From the NCBI RefSeq assembly GCF_000686565.1, contig NZ_KK365988.1, positions 1 through 45,753 of the forward strand: a DNA stretch of 45,753 bases, read 5' to 3'. The notes under the pieces are model-generated. The model was not told where the DNA came from, did not search any database, and saw nothing but the letters and a program-made list of their open reading frames with translations. Made by a program: the position numbers and the translations under genes. This DNA is from Helicobacter bilis ATCC 51630. Its GTDB lineage: Bacteria; Campylobacterota; Campylobacteria; Campylobacterales; Helicobacteraceae. Below, piece after piece: positions 18,629-27,575 of this stretch (positions are counted from its first letter, which is position 1; the number at the start of each line of letters is the position of its first letter).

Positions 18629-20926
18629 ATGGCTACCGCTAAAGCAAAGAAAACGACTACAAAAGAAAATACAAAAACAAGCAATAAAAAAGCAACTAGC
18701 AAAACAGCAACTAGTAAAAAATCAAGTGGTACTAAAAATCTAATCATAGTAGAATCTCCCGCAAAAGCAAGAACAATTAAGACTTTCTTAGGTAAAGATT
18801 ATGAAGTGATTGCTTCAAAAGGGCATATTAGAGATTTACCGCAACACCGCTTTGGAATAACGATTAAAGACAAGCATTTCATACCAACCTATGATATTTC
18901 AAAGGATCATGCGTTATTAGTAAAAGAAATGCAGGATTTACACAAGAGTGCAGAAGTTACCTATATCGCAACCGATGAGGATAGAGAGGGTGAGGCTATT
19001 GGTTATCACATTGTGGAAGCATTAAATGGGGATATATCACAATTTCCACGCATTGTATTCCATGAGATTACAAAATCAGCTATTACACATTCTTTAGATA
19101 ATCCTAGACTAATCGATATGGATAGAGTGAATGCGCAACAGGCAAGAAGACTTTTAGATAGGATTGTAGGTTTTAAGCTTAGTGGCTTATTATCACAAAA
19201 GATTGGCAGGGGTTTGAGTGCAGGGAGAGTTCAATCTAGTGCATTAAAGATTCTAGTAGATAGAGAAAAAGAGATAAGGGCTTTTAATCCACAGGATTAT
19301 TTTCTTATTGAAGCCTACTTTGTAGCAGATTCTAAAGCAAAAGAAGAAGAAAGGCTAGTCTTTGATTTAGCCCGCTTTAAAGATAAAAAGATTGAAAAGC
19401 TAGTATTGCAAGATAAAAAAGAAGTAGAAGAGATATTAGCGATATTGCAAAAAGAAAAATTTCGCGTAGAATCTATCCAGCAAAAAGAAAGAGTTACAAA
19501 GTCTCCACCACCTTTTATGACTTCAACCCTGCAGCAAACAAGCTCAAATCTACTTGGATTCTCCCCTACAAAAACGATGAGTATCGCACAGAAGTTATAT
19601 GAGGGTGTAAAGACAAAAGATGGACTAGCCGGGGTTATAACCTATATGCGAACAGATAGCTTAAATATCGCAAAAGAAGCCCTAGATAACGCTAGAGAGT
19701 TTATTAACACAAATATGGGAAAAGACTATCTACCAAGTAAGGCAAAAATCTATACCGCGACACAAAAAGGCGCACAAGAAGCACATGAAGCGATACGCCC
19801 TACAAATCTCTCTTTCACACCACAGATTGCAGCAAGCTATCTTAGCAATGATGAGTTAAAGCTTTACACACTCATTTTTAATCGCTTTATAGCCTCACAA
19901 ATGAAAGATGCCATTTTTGAAAGCCTTAGTGTGAGTGTTATGGGAGAATTGAGCGAGTTTAAGATTACAGGCAGAAGGTTAGTCTTTGATGGATTCTATA
20001 AAATCTTAGGCAATGCGGATAAAGATAAATTATTACCACAATTTAAAGAGGGTCAAGCAATAGATTTTAAAGACATTCAAAGCATACAAAAGACAACAGA
20101 GCCACCACCGCATTATTCAGAAGCAGGACTTATTAAAACGCTTGAGAGTTTAGGTATAGGTCGTCCAAGCACTTATGCTCCAACGATTAGAATCTTAATA
20201 GATAGAAAATATGTAGAGTTAGAGAAAAAGCAGCTTATAGTCCAAGATATTGCATTTAATGTAATTGCTATGCTTGAAGCAAATTTTGAAGAAATCGTTG
20301 ATAGCGGTTTTAGTGCAGCTTTAGAATCTAAGCTTGATGATATTGCGGAAAATAAACTAGAATGGGAAGAGGTTTTATGGGAATTTTATGAACCTTTTAT
20401 TGAGAAAATCACAAAAGGTAAAACAAGCATAGAATCTCAAAAGGTTATGAAGCCAACAGGTGAGTTATGCCCAGAGTGTGGCAACGAGCTTGTTATACGC
20501 AATGGACGATATGGCGAGTTTGTATCATGCTCTAACTATCCGCAATGTAAATTCATAAAAAAAGAAAAGCAAGAAGTAGAAACAAGCGATGAGATATGTG
20601 AAAAATGCGGTCGCCCTATGGTAGTAAAGATGAGTAAAAGGGGTAAATTTCTAGTATGCAGTGGCTATCCAGAGTGTAAAAACGCACAACCGCTTGAAAA
20701 GCCAAAAGAATTAAGTGTAGCCTGTCCTAAATGTGGCGGAAAGCTACTAGAGAGAAAGTCTAAACGCGGAATCTTTTATGGCTGTGGGAACTATCCAAAA
20801 TGTAAATTTATCACAAATGCAGAACCAACAAATGAGAAATGCGATAAATGCGGCGGTATGCTATGCTGGCATAAGACAAAAGAGAATACAAAAGTATGTG
20901 TTGAATGTAAAAATGTGGTAACTTAA
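18629..20926 (+). CDS. topA: DNA topoisomerase I
   Basis: This type IA topoisomerase relaxes negative supercoils by a transient 5'-phosphotyrosine cut. After a Lys/Thr-rich N-terminal tail of about 35 residues, the Toprim domain is clear (LIIVESPAKARTIKTFLG, ASKGHIRDLP, ATDEDREGEAIGYHI). The catalytic tyrosine is in VITYMRTDS, and GIGRPSTYAPTI is present. The C-terminus carries four cysteine clusters (CPECG...CSNYPQC, CEKCG...CSGYPEC, CPKCG...CGNYPKC, CDKCG...CVEC), which are zinc-ribbon repeats. I choose the ATG at 18629, giving 765 residues. The ORF could start at 18569, but those 20 extra residues are unlike TopA and would nearly coincide with the predicted transcription start. panD follows 74 nt downstream. 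Confidence 0.95.
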   Translation: MATAKAKKTTTKENTKTSNKKATSKTATSKKSSGTKNLIIVESPAKARTIKTFLGKDYEVIASKGHIRDLPQHRFGITIKDKHFIPTYDISKDHALLVKEMQDLHKSAEVTYIATDEDREGEAIGYHIVEALNGDISQFPRIVFHEITKSAITHSLDNPRLIDMDRVNAQQARRLLDRIVGFKLSGLLSQKIGRGLSAGRVQSSALKILVDREKEIRAFNPQDYFLIEAYFVADSKAKEEERLVFDLARFKDKKIEKLVLQDKKEVEEILAILQKEKFRVESIQQKERVTKSPPPFMTSTLQQTSSNLLGFSPTKTMSIAQKLYEGVKTKDGLAGVITYMRTDSLNIAKEALDNAREFINTNMGKDYLPSKAKIYTATQKGAQEAHEAIRPTNLSFTPQIAASYLSNDELKLYTLIFNRFIASQMKDAIFESLSVSVMGELSEFKITGRRLVFDGFYKILGNADKDKLLPQFKEGQAIDFKDIQSIQKTTEPPPHYSEAGLIKTLESLGIGRPSTYAPTIRILIDRKYVELEKKQLIVQDIAFNVIAMLEANFEEIVDSGFSAALESKLDDIAENKLEWEEVLWEFYEPFIEKITKGKTSIESQKVMKPTGELCPECGNELVIRNGRYGEFVSCSNYPQCKFIKKEKQEVETSDEICEKCGRPMVVKMSKRGKFLVCSGYPECKNAQPLEKPKELSVACPKCGGKLLERKSKRGIFYGCGNYPKCKFITNAEPTNEKCDKCGGMLCWHKTKENTKVCVECKNVVT

Positions 20927-21000
20927 AATAAAATGTGTTACAATAGCAAGATTATTTACACAAAAGATTCCATATTATAAGCATAAACTTAGGGATAGAG

Positions 21001-21429
21001 ATGGCAAAAGAGAAAAGAGAAGATAAGAATCTATTACAAGATAAGATCAAACCAGATAAAATTAAAAAAGGCTGCTATGTCGAAATGATGTATGCAAAGA
21101 TTCATCGAGCAGTCGTTACTGATGCAAATCTTAATTATGTAGGTTCTATTAGCATAGATGAAAGCATTATGGAATCTAGCGGTATAATTGAAGGCATGAA
21201 AGTTGATATTGTAAATGTCAATAATGGAGAGAGATTTAGCACTTATGCGATAAAAGCAAAGGCAAAAAGTGGCACTATATGCCTTAATGGTGCAGCGGCA
21301 CGCAAGGTGCAAAAAGGTGATATTGTGATAATTATCGCGTATGCTAGTATGAAAATGAAGCATGCAAAAGATTTTAAACCACAAGTTGTGCTAGTAGATT
21401 CTAAAAATCGTATTGTAGAGGAGCGTTAA
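21001..21429 (+). CDS. panD: Aspartate 1-decarboxylase, with N-terminal extension
   Basis: PanD makes beta-alanine for pantothenate and CoA. It is a pyruvoyl enzyme formed by self-cleavage; the site is Gly48-Ser49 in NYVGSIS. The core runs from about residue 29 ([20 protein letters not shown]) to the end, with Lys33 matching the active-site lysine of the family and [20 protein letters not shown] near the C-terminus. The 142-residue product carries about 24-28 extra charged residues at the front ([20 protein letters not shown]). The ATG at 21001 has AGGGA upstream, while the ATG at 21085 has no good ribosome site, so I keep the long form. The stop overlaps the ybaB start by one base (TAATG), indicating translational coupling. 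Confidence 0.92.
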   Translation: MAKEKREDKNLLQDKIKPDKIKKGCYVEMMYAKIHRAVVTDANLNYVGSISIDESIMESSGIIEGMKVDIVNVNNGERFSTYAIKAKAKSGTICLNGAAARKVQKGDIVIIIAYASMKMKHAKDFKPQVVLVDSKNRIVEER

Positions 21430-21731
21430 TGTTTGACCCTAAAGATTTGCAAAATATGCTTGGCAGTGTGCAAGAGCAGTTAAAAGAAATGGATGCGAAA
21501 GCAAAAGAAAAGATTATAGAATCAAAAAGCGGTGGTGGGCTTATTAATGTGCAGTTTAATGGGGCTGGAGAACTCATTGACATTGAGATTGATGATGAAT
21601 TACTGCAAGATAAGCAGTCATTGCAGATTCTACTTATTAGTGCTATTAATGAAGGTTATAAGCAAATGCAAGAGTCTAGACAAGATGATGTATTTGAGCA
21701 AATAAAAAATATGAATCCTTTTAAATTTTAA
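21429..21731 (+). CDS. YbaB/EbfC family nucleoid-associated protein
   Basis: A small DNA-binding dimer of the YbaB/EbfC family, 100 residues long. The typical start [20 protein letters not shown] is followed by the central beta segment GGGLINVQFNGAGELIDIEI and a C-terminal helix. It overlaps the panD stop by one base and is followed by the PDZ-protein gene after 10 nt, so it sits within a tight operon. In other bacteria this family is often next to dnaX or recR; the panD neighbourhood is the arrangement I associate with Helicobacter. Its role in chromosome organisation is inferred from the family. Confidence 0.9.
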   Translation: MFDPKDLQNMLGSVQEQLKEMDAKAKEKIIESKSGGGLINVQFNGAGELIDIEIDDELLQDKQSLQILLISAINEGYKQMQESRQDDVFEQIKNMNPFKF

Positions 21732-21741
21732 AGGAGTGCTT

Positions 21742-23418
21742 ATGCAATCTTTTAGATTTTTACCCAATGCAAATAGTCTTCAGCGAGATTCTGTACCAAA
21801 AACAAAGCAGGGCTTTTTGATAAAATCACTTTTTGTTTCAAGCGTTTTTAGCCTTTGTGTTAGCACAAGTCTTTATGCAAATGTGCTTGAAAGCGAGTTT
21901 AATAGCCTAAGTAAGCCCAAAACCCCATCACAAGTTAGCACACCAGATGAAAGTATCGTAAATACTAAAGAAGTGCAGGTGCGAGAAAAGAATGGAATCT
22001 TAGAAAGCAATGAGCTAGAAGTAATCGATTTGTATGGCAAAAGTAAAACTGAAGAAAAGATAGATTACGCCCATTGTGCCACTTACTATAAACAAGCAAG
22101 TCTTAATCTAGGCAAAGGCTTATATGCCATAAAGCTTAAAAGTGGCGAGATTATCGGCTATAATCCAACTCGTCCGCAGTTAAAAAACCTTGTAAAATAT
22201 GACCCTTTCACAGGCTTATTTCAAGTAAGTGGCAGAGTAGATTCTAAATATGCTTATGAGTTATCTGCCATTGATGATTATGCTTTAAGTAGAGAGTTAG
22301 TAAGCACAGGTATTAATGGAGCAAAGACGGGCAGATTCCAGACGCACCAAGCAGGATTTTTGAAATATGCCGAGTTTTCTGCTCCAACACAGAAAAATGG
22401 CGTTATAAGCAATATATGCTATAAAATCTATGGATTAAGCGTAGGTGGCAATGGCTTTATTGAAAAGTCTTATATTGATAGATTCCTTAATCAACAGCAG
22501 CCCTATCATGGCGATATTGGTGTGCGTTTTGATGTAGCAAGTGCGGAGAATGCAACTTTTGTAGTGCAGTTTTCAGATCCATTCTTTCCATCAAATCCTT
22601 TTAAAAGAGGTGATATTTTAATCTCAATTAATGATATCGCACCAAAAGATTGGGCTGAATTAGAGCTAATCATTTCAAATCTTATGCCCGATGAAGTCGC
22701 ACAAATAAAGATTAAACGCGGCGAAAATGTAAAGAATATAAAGGTAAAAGCAAAGAAGAGATATGGGGGAATGCTACTTGCAGATAGCTTTTTAGAGAGA
22801 TTTAATCTTGTTATCTCAAATGATTTAGTCGTGCAGAAAGTCCCAAGTAAAGGTCCTTTTTCAAAGCTAAAAAAAGGCGATAGAATCCTTTTTATAAACG
22901 ATATTGATATGCGACATTTTAAACCGCGTAATACAACAGAGAGAAATCATTTATTGCGAGAGCTTTTCACAAGGATACAGGATAATCAAGTGGATTTCTT
23001 AGAGCAAAAAATCGCCTATGATGCAGAGAAAGAAGCCACAAAAAGAAGAAATGCAGATATACTAGAGCAATTCCAAAGTAAAGAAGTAAAAAAAGAGCGA
23101 CATAACGACTTTTACTACAAAATGGCAGATAATATGCGTAACTTTGCAAGTAGTGATATAGCCATAGGCACAAATATCACAGGGGAGAGAACAAGTAAAA
23201 AGGGCGATTTGCATTCATTCAGTGGCGATGGAATCTTGCGAGATTCTGACACGCAAAGCATGAGAACAATATATGATATGTATAACTCTGGTGGTAAAAG
23301 CACAAATAAGCCTAAAAAAGAGAGAATAAAAGAGTATGAAGCCCTTGTGGAGTATGGTGGGCAGATGAATTTCCTTGTTGATAGGCAAGGATTTCAATTT
23401 AGAGTGCCACTTGAATAG
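21742..23418 (+). CDS. Exported PDZ-domain protein of unknown function
   Basis: I choose the ATG at 21742, preceded by AAGGAG with 5-nt spacing; the in-frame GTG at 21736 lies inside that ribosome site. The product has 558 residues. An N-terminal hydrophobic segment (about residues 27-46, FLIKSLFVSSVFSLCVSTSL) acts as signal peptide or anchor. After a low-complexity stretch, a globular region contains two PDZ-like blocks with paired phrases: PFKRGDILISINDIAPKDW followed by IKIKRG, and FSKLKKGDRILFINDIDM. Neither block is linked to a protease domain. The C-terminal third is charged and probably helical. Its place after panD-ybaB corresponds, from memory, to the HP0036-like gene of H. pylori. 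It may be a periplasmic scaffold, but the function is unknown. Confidence 0.72.
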   Translation: MQSFRFLPNANSLQRDSVPKTKQGFLIKSLFVSSVFSLCVSTSLYANVLESEFNSLSKPKTPSQVSTPDESIVNTKEVQVREKNGILESNELEVIDLYGKSKTEEKIDYAHCATYYKQASLNLGKGLYAIKLKSGEIIGYNPTRPQLKNLVKYDPFTGLFQVSGRVDSKYAYELSAIDDYALSRELVSTGINGAKTGRFQTHQAGFLKYAEFSAPTQKNGVISNICYKIYGLSVGGNGFIEKSYIDRFLNQQQPYHGDIGVRFDVASAENATFVVQFSDPFFPSNPFKRGDILISINDIAPKDWAELELIISNLMPDEVAQIKIKRGENVKNIKVKAKKRYGGMLLADSFLERFNLVISNDLVVQKVPSKGPFSKLKKGDRILFINDIDMRHFKPRNTTERNHLLRELFTRIQDNQVDFLEQKIAYDAEKEATKRRNADILEQFQSKEVKKERHNDFYYKMADNMRNFASSDIAIGTNITGERTSKKGDLHSFSGDGILRDSDTQSMRTIYDMYNSGGKSTNKPKKERIKEYEALVEYGGQMNFLVDRQGFQFRVPLE

Positions 23419-23439
23419 TCTTAAAACAAGGGGTTATAT

Positions 23440-24567
23440 ATGAAAAAAGTGCATAAAAAAAACAAACATAATGCGAAAAAAAAAGAAGCCTATAAGCAAG
23501 AACATCTCACAAAAAATAGCATTATGCTAGAAGATGTAGCCTATGATAATGCTGCGTTGCAAAGCACTTTGGGCTTAGAGGATACGCAATCTTTGCTTAA
23601 TCTCTTGCATGAGCTTATTTTGCAAAGCTATAAGATTGAGAAGGAATTTAAAGATTTTAAGGTATTAATAGAATCTGTTTTAGAGATGATTCCGCAAGCA
23701 GTAATTGTCTTCAATGAAAATGGCAGTCTGTTTTATCAAAATAAAAAGGCAAGTAATCTCAAAGGTTTGCTTGATATTGATCTTAATTTTAGCAGTGAAT
23801 TTGAAGTAAAGATTGATAATAATGTCTATCTTATGCAAAGCTCAAAAATCTCACATAAACAAATCATAACCGCCACAAATATCACAGAACAAAAAAGGCA
23901 AGAAAGACTTGCTAGTATGGGACAAGTAAGCGCACATCTAGCACATGAAATCCGCAATCCAATCGGCTCACTCTCTCTACTTGCAGGGGTATTAAGCAAA
24001 CGCGTAGATGAAAAAAGCATGGAAATTGTAGATGAGATGAAAAAATCCATTTGGCGAGTTGAGCGAATCATTAAAAGCACCTTGCTTTTTTCAAAAGGCG
24101 TGCAGGCAAATAAACAGCAGCACTTTTTTGCTGATTTTAAACAGAGTTTAGAGCAAGTCATAAGCGAATATGGCTATACAAAGGAAATTGAAGTTATATT
24201 TGAGATTGAGCATAATGATGCTTTTCATGTAGATTTCTCCCTTTATGAAATCGCTTTGCATAACATGCTTTGCAATGCCATTGATGCGATTGAAGAGGGT
24301 GAGTGTGAGAGTGGTAAAATCCGCATTTGCTTTTTTAAAGATGATGATATGATTCTATGCAGGATCTATGATAATGGAAAAGAGATTGAAGATATTACTT
24401 CACTTTTTGAAGCCTTTAAAACAACAAAGCTAAAAGGACATGGACTAGGACTAGCCCTAAGCAGACAAATCGCTTTGGCACATGATGGCGAACTTTGTGC
24501 GAATAACACAGAGGGCAAATTTTTTGAAATACGAGTGCCACTTACCCCACTTTGCAGTGGTGAGTGA
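23440..24567 (+). CDS. flgS: Flagellar sensor histidine kinase FlgS
   Basis: FlgS is the cytoplasmic kinase that phosphorylates the sigma-54 activator FlgR and so switches on hook and basal-body genes. The 375-residue protein has no membrane helix. After a Lys-rich start comes a PAS-like region (about 80-150, IPQAVIVFNENGSLFYQN). The HisKA domain follows with SAHLAHEIRNPIGSLSLLA, where His169 is the likely phosphorylation site. The ATPase domain has an N box (MLCNAIDAIEEG), IYDNGKEI, and a G box (KGHGLGLALSRQI). The sequence LASMGQVSAHLAHEIRNPIG is typical of Helicobacter and Campylobacter FlgS. It starts 21 nt after the PDZ gene and is probably the last gene of the panD-ybaB-PDZ-flgS operon. 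Confidence 0.9.
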   Translation: MKKVHKKNKHNAKKKEAYKQEHLTKNSIMLEDVAYDNAALQSTLGLEDTQSLLNLLHELILQSYKIEKEFKDFKVLIESVLEMIPQAVIVFNENGSLFYQNKKASNLKGLLDIDLNFSSEFEVKIDNNVYLMQSSKISHKQIITATNITEQKRQERLASMGQVSAHLAHEIRNPIGSLSLLAGVLSKRVDEKSMEIVDEMKKSIWRVERIIKSTLLFSKGVQANKQQHFFADFKQSLEQVISEYGYTKEIEVIFEIEHNDAFHVDFSLYEIALHNMLCNAIDAIEEGECESGKIRICFFKDDDMILCRIYDNGKEIEDITSLFEAFKTTKLKGHGLGLALSRQIALAHDGELCANNTEGKFFEIRVPLTPLCSGE

Positions 24568-24723
24568 TGTGCGGTAACATTTTAAGATTTTTTAGAATCT
24601 TCCAATGTAGCTTATATAAAAATCAAGTTGCCTTTCTTGTGTTTTTATTGTAAAATTACCGCTATTTTTAAGCACATGCAAAATGAATGTATTTGTTTCA
24701 TAATTATTATTTGAGGATAGAGT

Positions 24724-25446
24724 ATGAAAAAGATTTGTTTATCATTGGTTTTTAGTATAGGAAGTGTATATGCAGCCCATTGGGGTTATGATAAGCATAA
24801 TGGACCGGATATGTGGGCGAAGCTTGATCCTAAATTTAAGCTGTGTAGTTCTGGCTTAAAGCAATCATCAATTAATATTGAGAGTAAAAAAACAACAGAA
24901 TCTAAGAATGAGTTGCACCTGCTTTATGGCACAAACTCAAAGGATATTATAAATAATGGACACACTATCGCCCTGCATTTTAATGAGGCGGGTGGCTTAG
25001 TCTATCAAAATAGAAAATATAATCTAGTCCAGCTACACTTTCACACACCTTCAGAAACGCAAATCGAGGGGAAATCCTACCCTATGGAAATGCACATGGT
25101 GCATAAAGATGAAAAGAATAATTATCTAATCCTTGCCGTGCTATTTAGAAAAGGACAAAATAATATAATGTTAAATAATGTCTTATCTTATGCTCCCATT
25201 GATATAGATAAAGCCCATCAAATGGATATGATATATATCTCACAGCTATTGCCTAAAAATCAGGGCTATTATGCCTTTAGTGGTAGCCTTACGACACCGC
25301 CCTGCAATGAAGGAGTGCAATGGATAGTATTAAAAGAGAGTGTTGAAGCCTCACAAGCTCAGATTGATGCAATGCATGCAATCCTTAAAGATAATGCAAG
25401 GAATGTGCAGCCATTACATGATAGGGTGATTCTATCTGCGCCTTGA
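24724..25446 (+). CDS. Periplasmic alpha-carbonic anhydrase
   Basis: It interconverts CO2 and bicarbonate in the periplasm, which in Helicobacter supports acid acclimation alongside urease. A short signal peptide (MKKICLSLVFSIGSVYAA) precedes HWGYD. Zinc ligands are the two His in QLHFHTPSE and the second His in MEMHMVH. The family signatures SGSLTTPPCNEGVQWIVL and CSSGLKQSSINI are present, and Cys in KLCSSG and PPCNEG would form the conserved disulfide. Its 240 residues match H. pylori alpha-CA closely in length. It is a single gene with non-coding DNA on both sides. Confidence 0.95.
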   Translation: MKKICLSLVFSIGSVYAAHWGYDKHNGPDMWAKLDPKFKLCSSGLKQSSINIESKKTTESKNELHLLYGTNSKDIINNGHTIALHFNEAGGLVYQNRKYNLVQLHFHTPSETQIEGKSYPMEMHMVHKDEKNNYLILAVLFRKGQNNIMLNNVLSYAPIDIDKAHQMDMIYISQLLPKNQGYYAFSGSLTTPPCNEGVQWIVLKESVEASQAQIDAMHAILKDNARNVQPLHDRVILSAP

Positions 25447-25654
25447 TTTATGGCTATTCTATATGCCCTACTTTAAACAACATAGATGTTTTTATGCTTT
25501 TTATAGTTGTGTTATAAGGTATGGTTTAAGGTTTTAGATTCTATTGGATTCAGTAATTTATAAGTGCATTTTTGCTATATTTTCAAGTATTTTTAAGTTT
25601 TTGACATATGATTGTGTAGTTACAGAATCTAGAATTTCGCATTGAGGAGTAGTT

Positions 25655-27325
25655 GTGAAAGATGTTATTGAAAAACTAGAAATTATTCTCAATCAAGGCT
25701 TATATGGGCGAGATGAAGAAGTGAGACTAGCACTTTTATGCACCTTGAGTAATAAGCCACTTTTGCTTTATGGACATGATGATGCTAAAGATATACAAAT
25801 GCGTTTTGAAGCGTTGTTTGGGGAAACGCCCATTAAAGCAAAGATTACTGCAGGCTCAAATCTCTCAAAAAATAAGGATAAATTAAGCAAATATACCGCC
25901 TATTGTTGCTTAGGCAATCATAATAATACAGAGCATCTCTATGATTATCTTTTCGCACCAAAAAATACAAATGTAATAGAAAAGCTAAAGCAGTTAGCCC
26001 CAGAAGCAAATAAACTGAAAACATTTTTCCAAGATTATAATTTTACGCAGTTTTGGGACGAAGAGAATAGAGCAAAAGCAATTAATTTTATAGAATCTCT
26101 TGCCTCTCATGCAAACCCAACGGGTGAACTTGCAGGTGATATTGCAATGCTAGATGATGCAGAACAAAATCTAGTCAAACAGCTTTCAAATATCTCTGAT
26201 AAAAGATTCAAAGACTTTTTACACTTACTTGCAGTAAATCTTATTATTAACAATAGAAAAGAGATTACACCCATTGACTTTGGTATGTTTTATTATTGTT
26301 TGCGAGATTGGTCTGATGGTGTGCGTTATCTTGAAACAACGATTTGTGCGAGTTTGTCAAATGATGAGCTACCAACCTTTGTATTCCATGATGAAGAGTA
26401 TGAAAAGACATGTAAAGAGACTTTCTTTAAAAGCTACGAGCAGTATGCGTTTTTGATCCCAAATCTTGAATACATGGTGTATGTGCCTTACTCTTCATCG
26501 CCAAGTATCCCAACAAATGAGATATTTGTGCGACTAGATAGCTTTTATACGCAGTTTCAAAACCTTGTATGCGAAGAAACAAGCGATGATATAGCAAAGG
26601 ATATGCAGGAAGTGGCAACGAAAGAGAATATCCTAAAAGACGCACAATTAAAAGAAATGGAACTAAAAGAGACGCAACTCGCACAAGTGCAGCTTAAAAG
26701 ATCTGCATTTAAATCCGTAAAAGATGCTCTTGATGAGCGGCTAAAAATCGCAAATGCCAAAGAGAGTGAGTTTAGAGAGCAAAGAGAGATTTTGGAGAGT
26801 AAATATAAGGACGCAAAGACAACAGACAGAAGAGAGGGATTAGAATCTCAAATCGCTGAAGTGCAAGCAAAAGAAGATCAATTTAAAGAAATTAGACTAA
26901 ATCTTGAAGCACAACTACAAGATGCAAAAAATACGCTTGAAGATAAACTCAAACAGACAAAAGAGATTCTAGAAGAAAAGCTGCAAGAAGTAAAAGCAAA
27001 AGAACTTGACTTAAAGGAAGCTCAAGATAGATTAAACCAAAAGCTTACAAACCGCAAAGGTAATATGGATGTAAGGATAAAAGAGGGGAGAGAGTATCTT
27101 ACGCAACTAAGGGCACTGCCTGTAAATCTCAACAAAGCCGTTGATGCATGTAGAAAGCAAATTGATGCAGTATCAAAGCCAAATCCAATCTGGGCAAATC
27201 CACTAAAAATACATTTAGCTGCATTATATAAGATTCAAAAAAATCTACCCAATATGATAAAAGCCTTTGACTCTCAAGTAAAAAAATATGAAGAGCATGC
27301 AAAGCAATCCACACAAACACGCTAG
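25655..27325 (+). CDS. RavA-like protein with degenerate ATP site and long coiled coil
   Basis: The N-terminal region resembles MoxR-class AAA+ protein RavA: LNQGLYGRDEEVRLALLCTLSNKPLLLYG corresponds to RavA's GLYER...IRL.LLAAL segment. The later ISDKRFKDFLHLLAVN...ITPIDFGMFYYCLRDW matches its lid region. The Walker A loop is broken, however. It reads GHDDAKD (residues 40-46) where GPPGxAKS is expected, keeping Ala-Lys but losing the second glycine and the Ser/Thr. No Walker B acidic pair follows. From about residue 310 to 510 the protein is a highly charged coiled coil (repeated LKE, AKE, EEKL). Then comes a conserved-looking helical end. RavA normally works with the VWA protein ViaA, which is not adjacent here. 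The start is GTG at 25655 with GAGGAG upstream. The function is unknown, and the RavA relation is moderately sure. Confidence 0.6.
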   Translation: MKDVIEKLEIILNQGLYGRDEEVRLALLCTLSNKPLLLYGHDDAKDIQMRFEALFGETPIKAKITAGSNLSKNKDKLSKYTAYCCLGNHNNTEHLYDYLFAPKNTNVIEKLKQLAPEANKLKTFFQDYNFTQFWDEENRAKAINFIESLASHANPTGELAGDIAMLDDAEQNLVKQLSNISDKRFKDFLHLLAVNLIINNRKEITPIDFGMFYYCLRDWSDGVRYLETTICASLSNDELPTFVFHDEEYEKTCKETFFKSYEQYAFLIPNLEYMVYVPYSSSPSIPTNEIFVRLDSFYTQFQNLVCEETSDDIAKDMQEVATKENILKDAQLKEMELKETQLAQVQLKRSAFKSVKDALDERLKIANAKESEFREQREILESKYKDAKTTDRREGLESQIAEVQAKEDQFKEIRLNLEAQLQDAKNTLEDKLKQTKEILEEKLQEVKAKELDLKEAQDRLNQKLTNRKGNMDVRIKEGREYLTQLRALPVNLNKAVDACRKQIDAVSKPNPIWANPLKIHLAALYKIQKNLPNMIKAFDSQVKKYEEHAKQSTQTR

Positions 27326-27575
27326 GGTAAGAAGCGTAAGTGTTCTTTAAACCCAACCTAGACGCTATAGTGAGTTTTTCATCAGCTGACTGAATGTTAA
27401 TATTTGTTACAATGTGCATCTTACGCTTCAACGATATATAAACTTATGTTGGAATTATCGTTACAAAAACCTTTAAAACAATGCTATGTTGCAAAAAAAA
27501 TGATGAAATGATCGCACAAGAAGATATAGGGCTATGTAGCAACCACTTCTTAGGGTTTATATCTATCATTATGCA

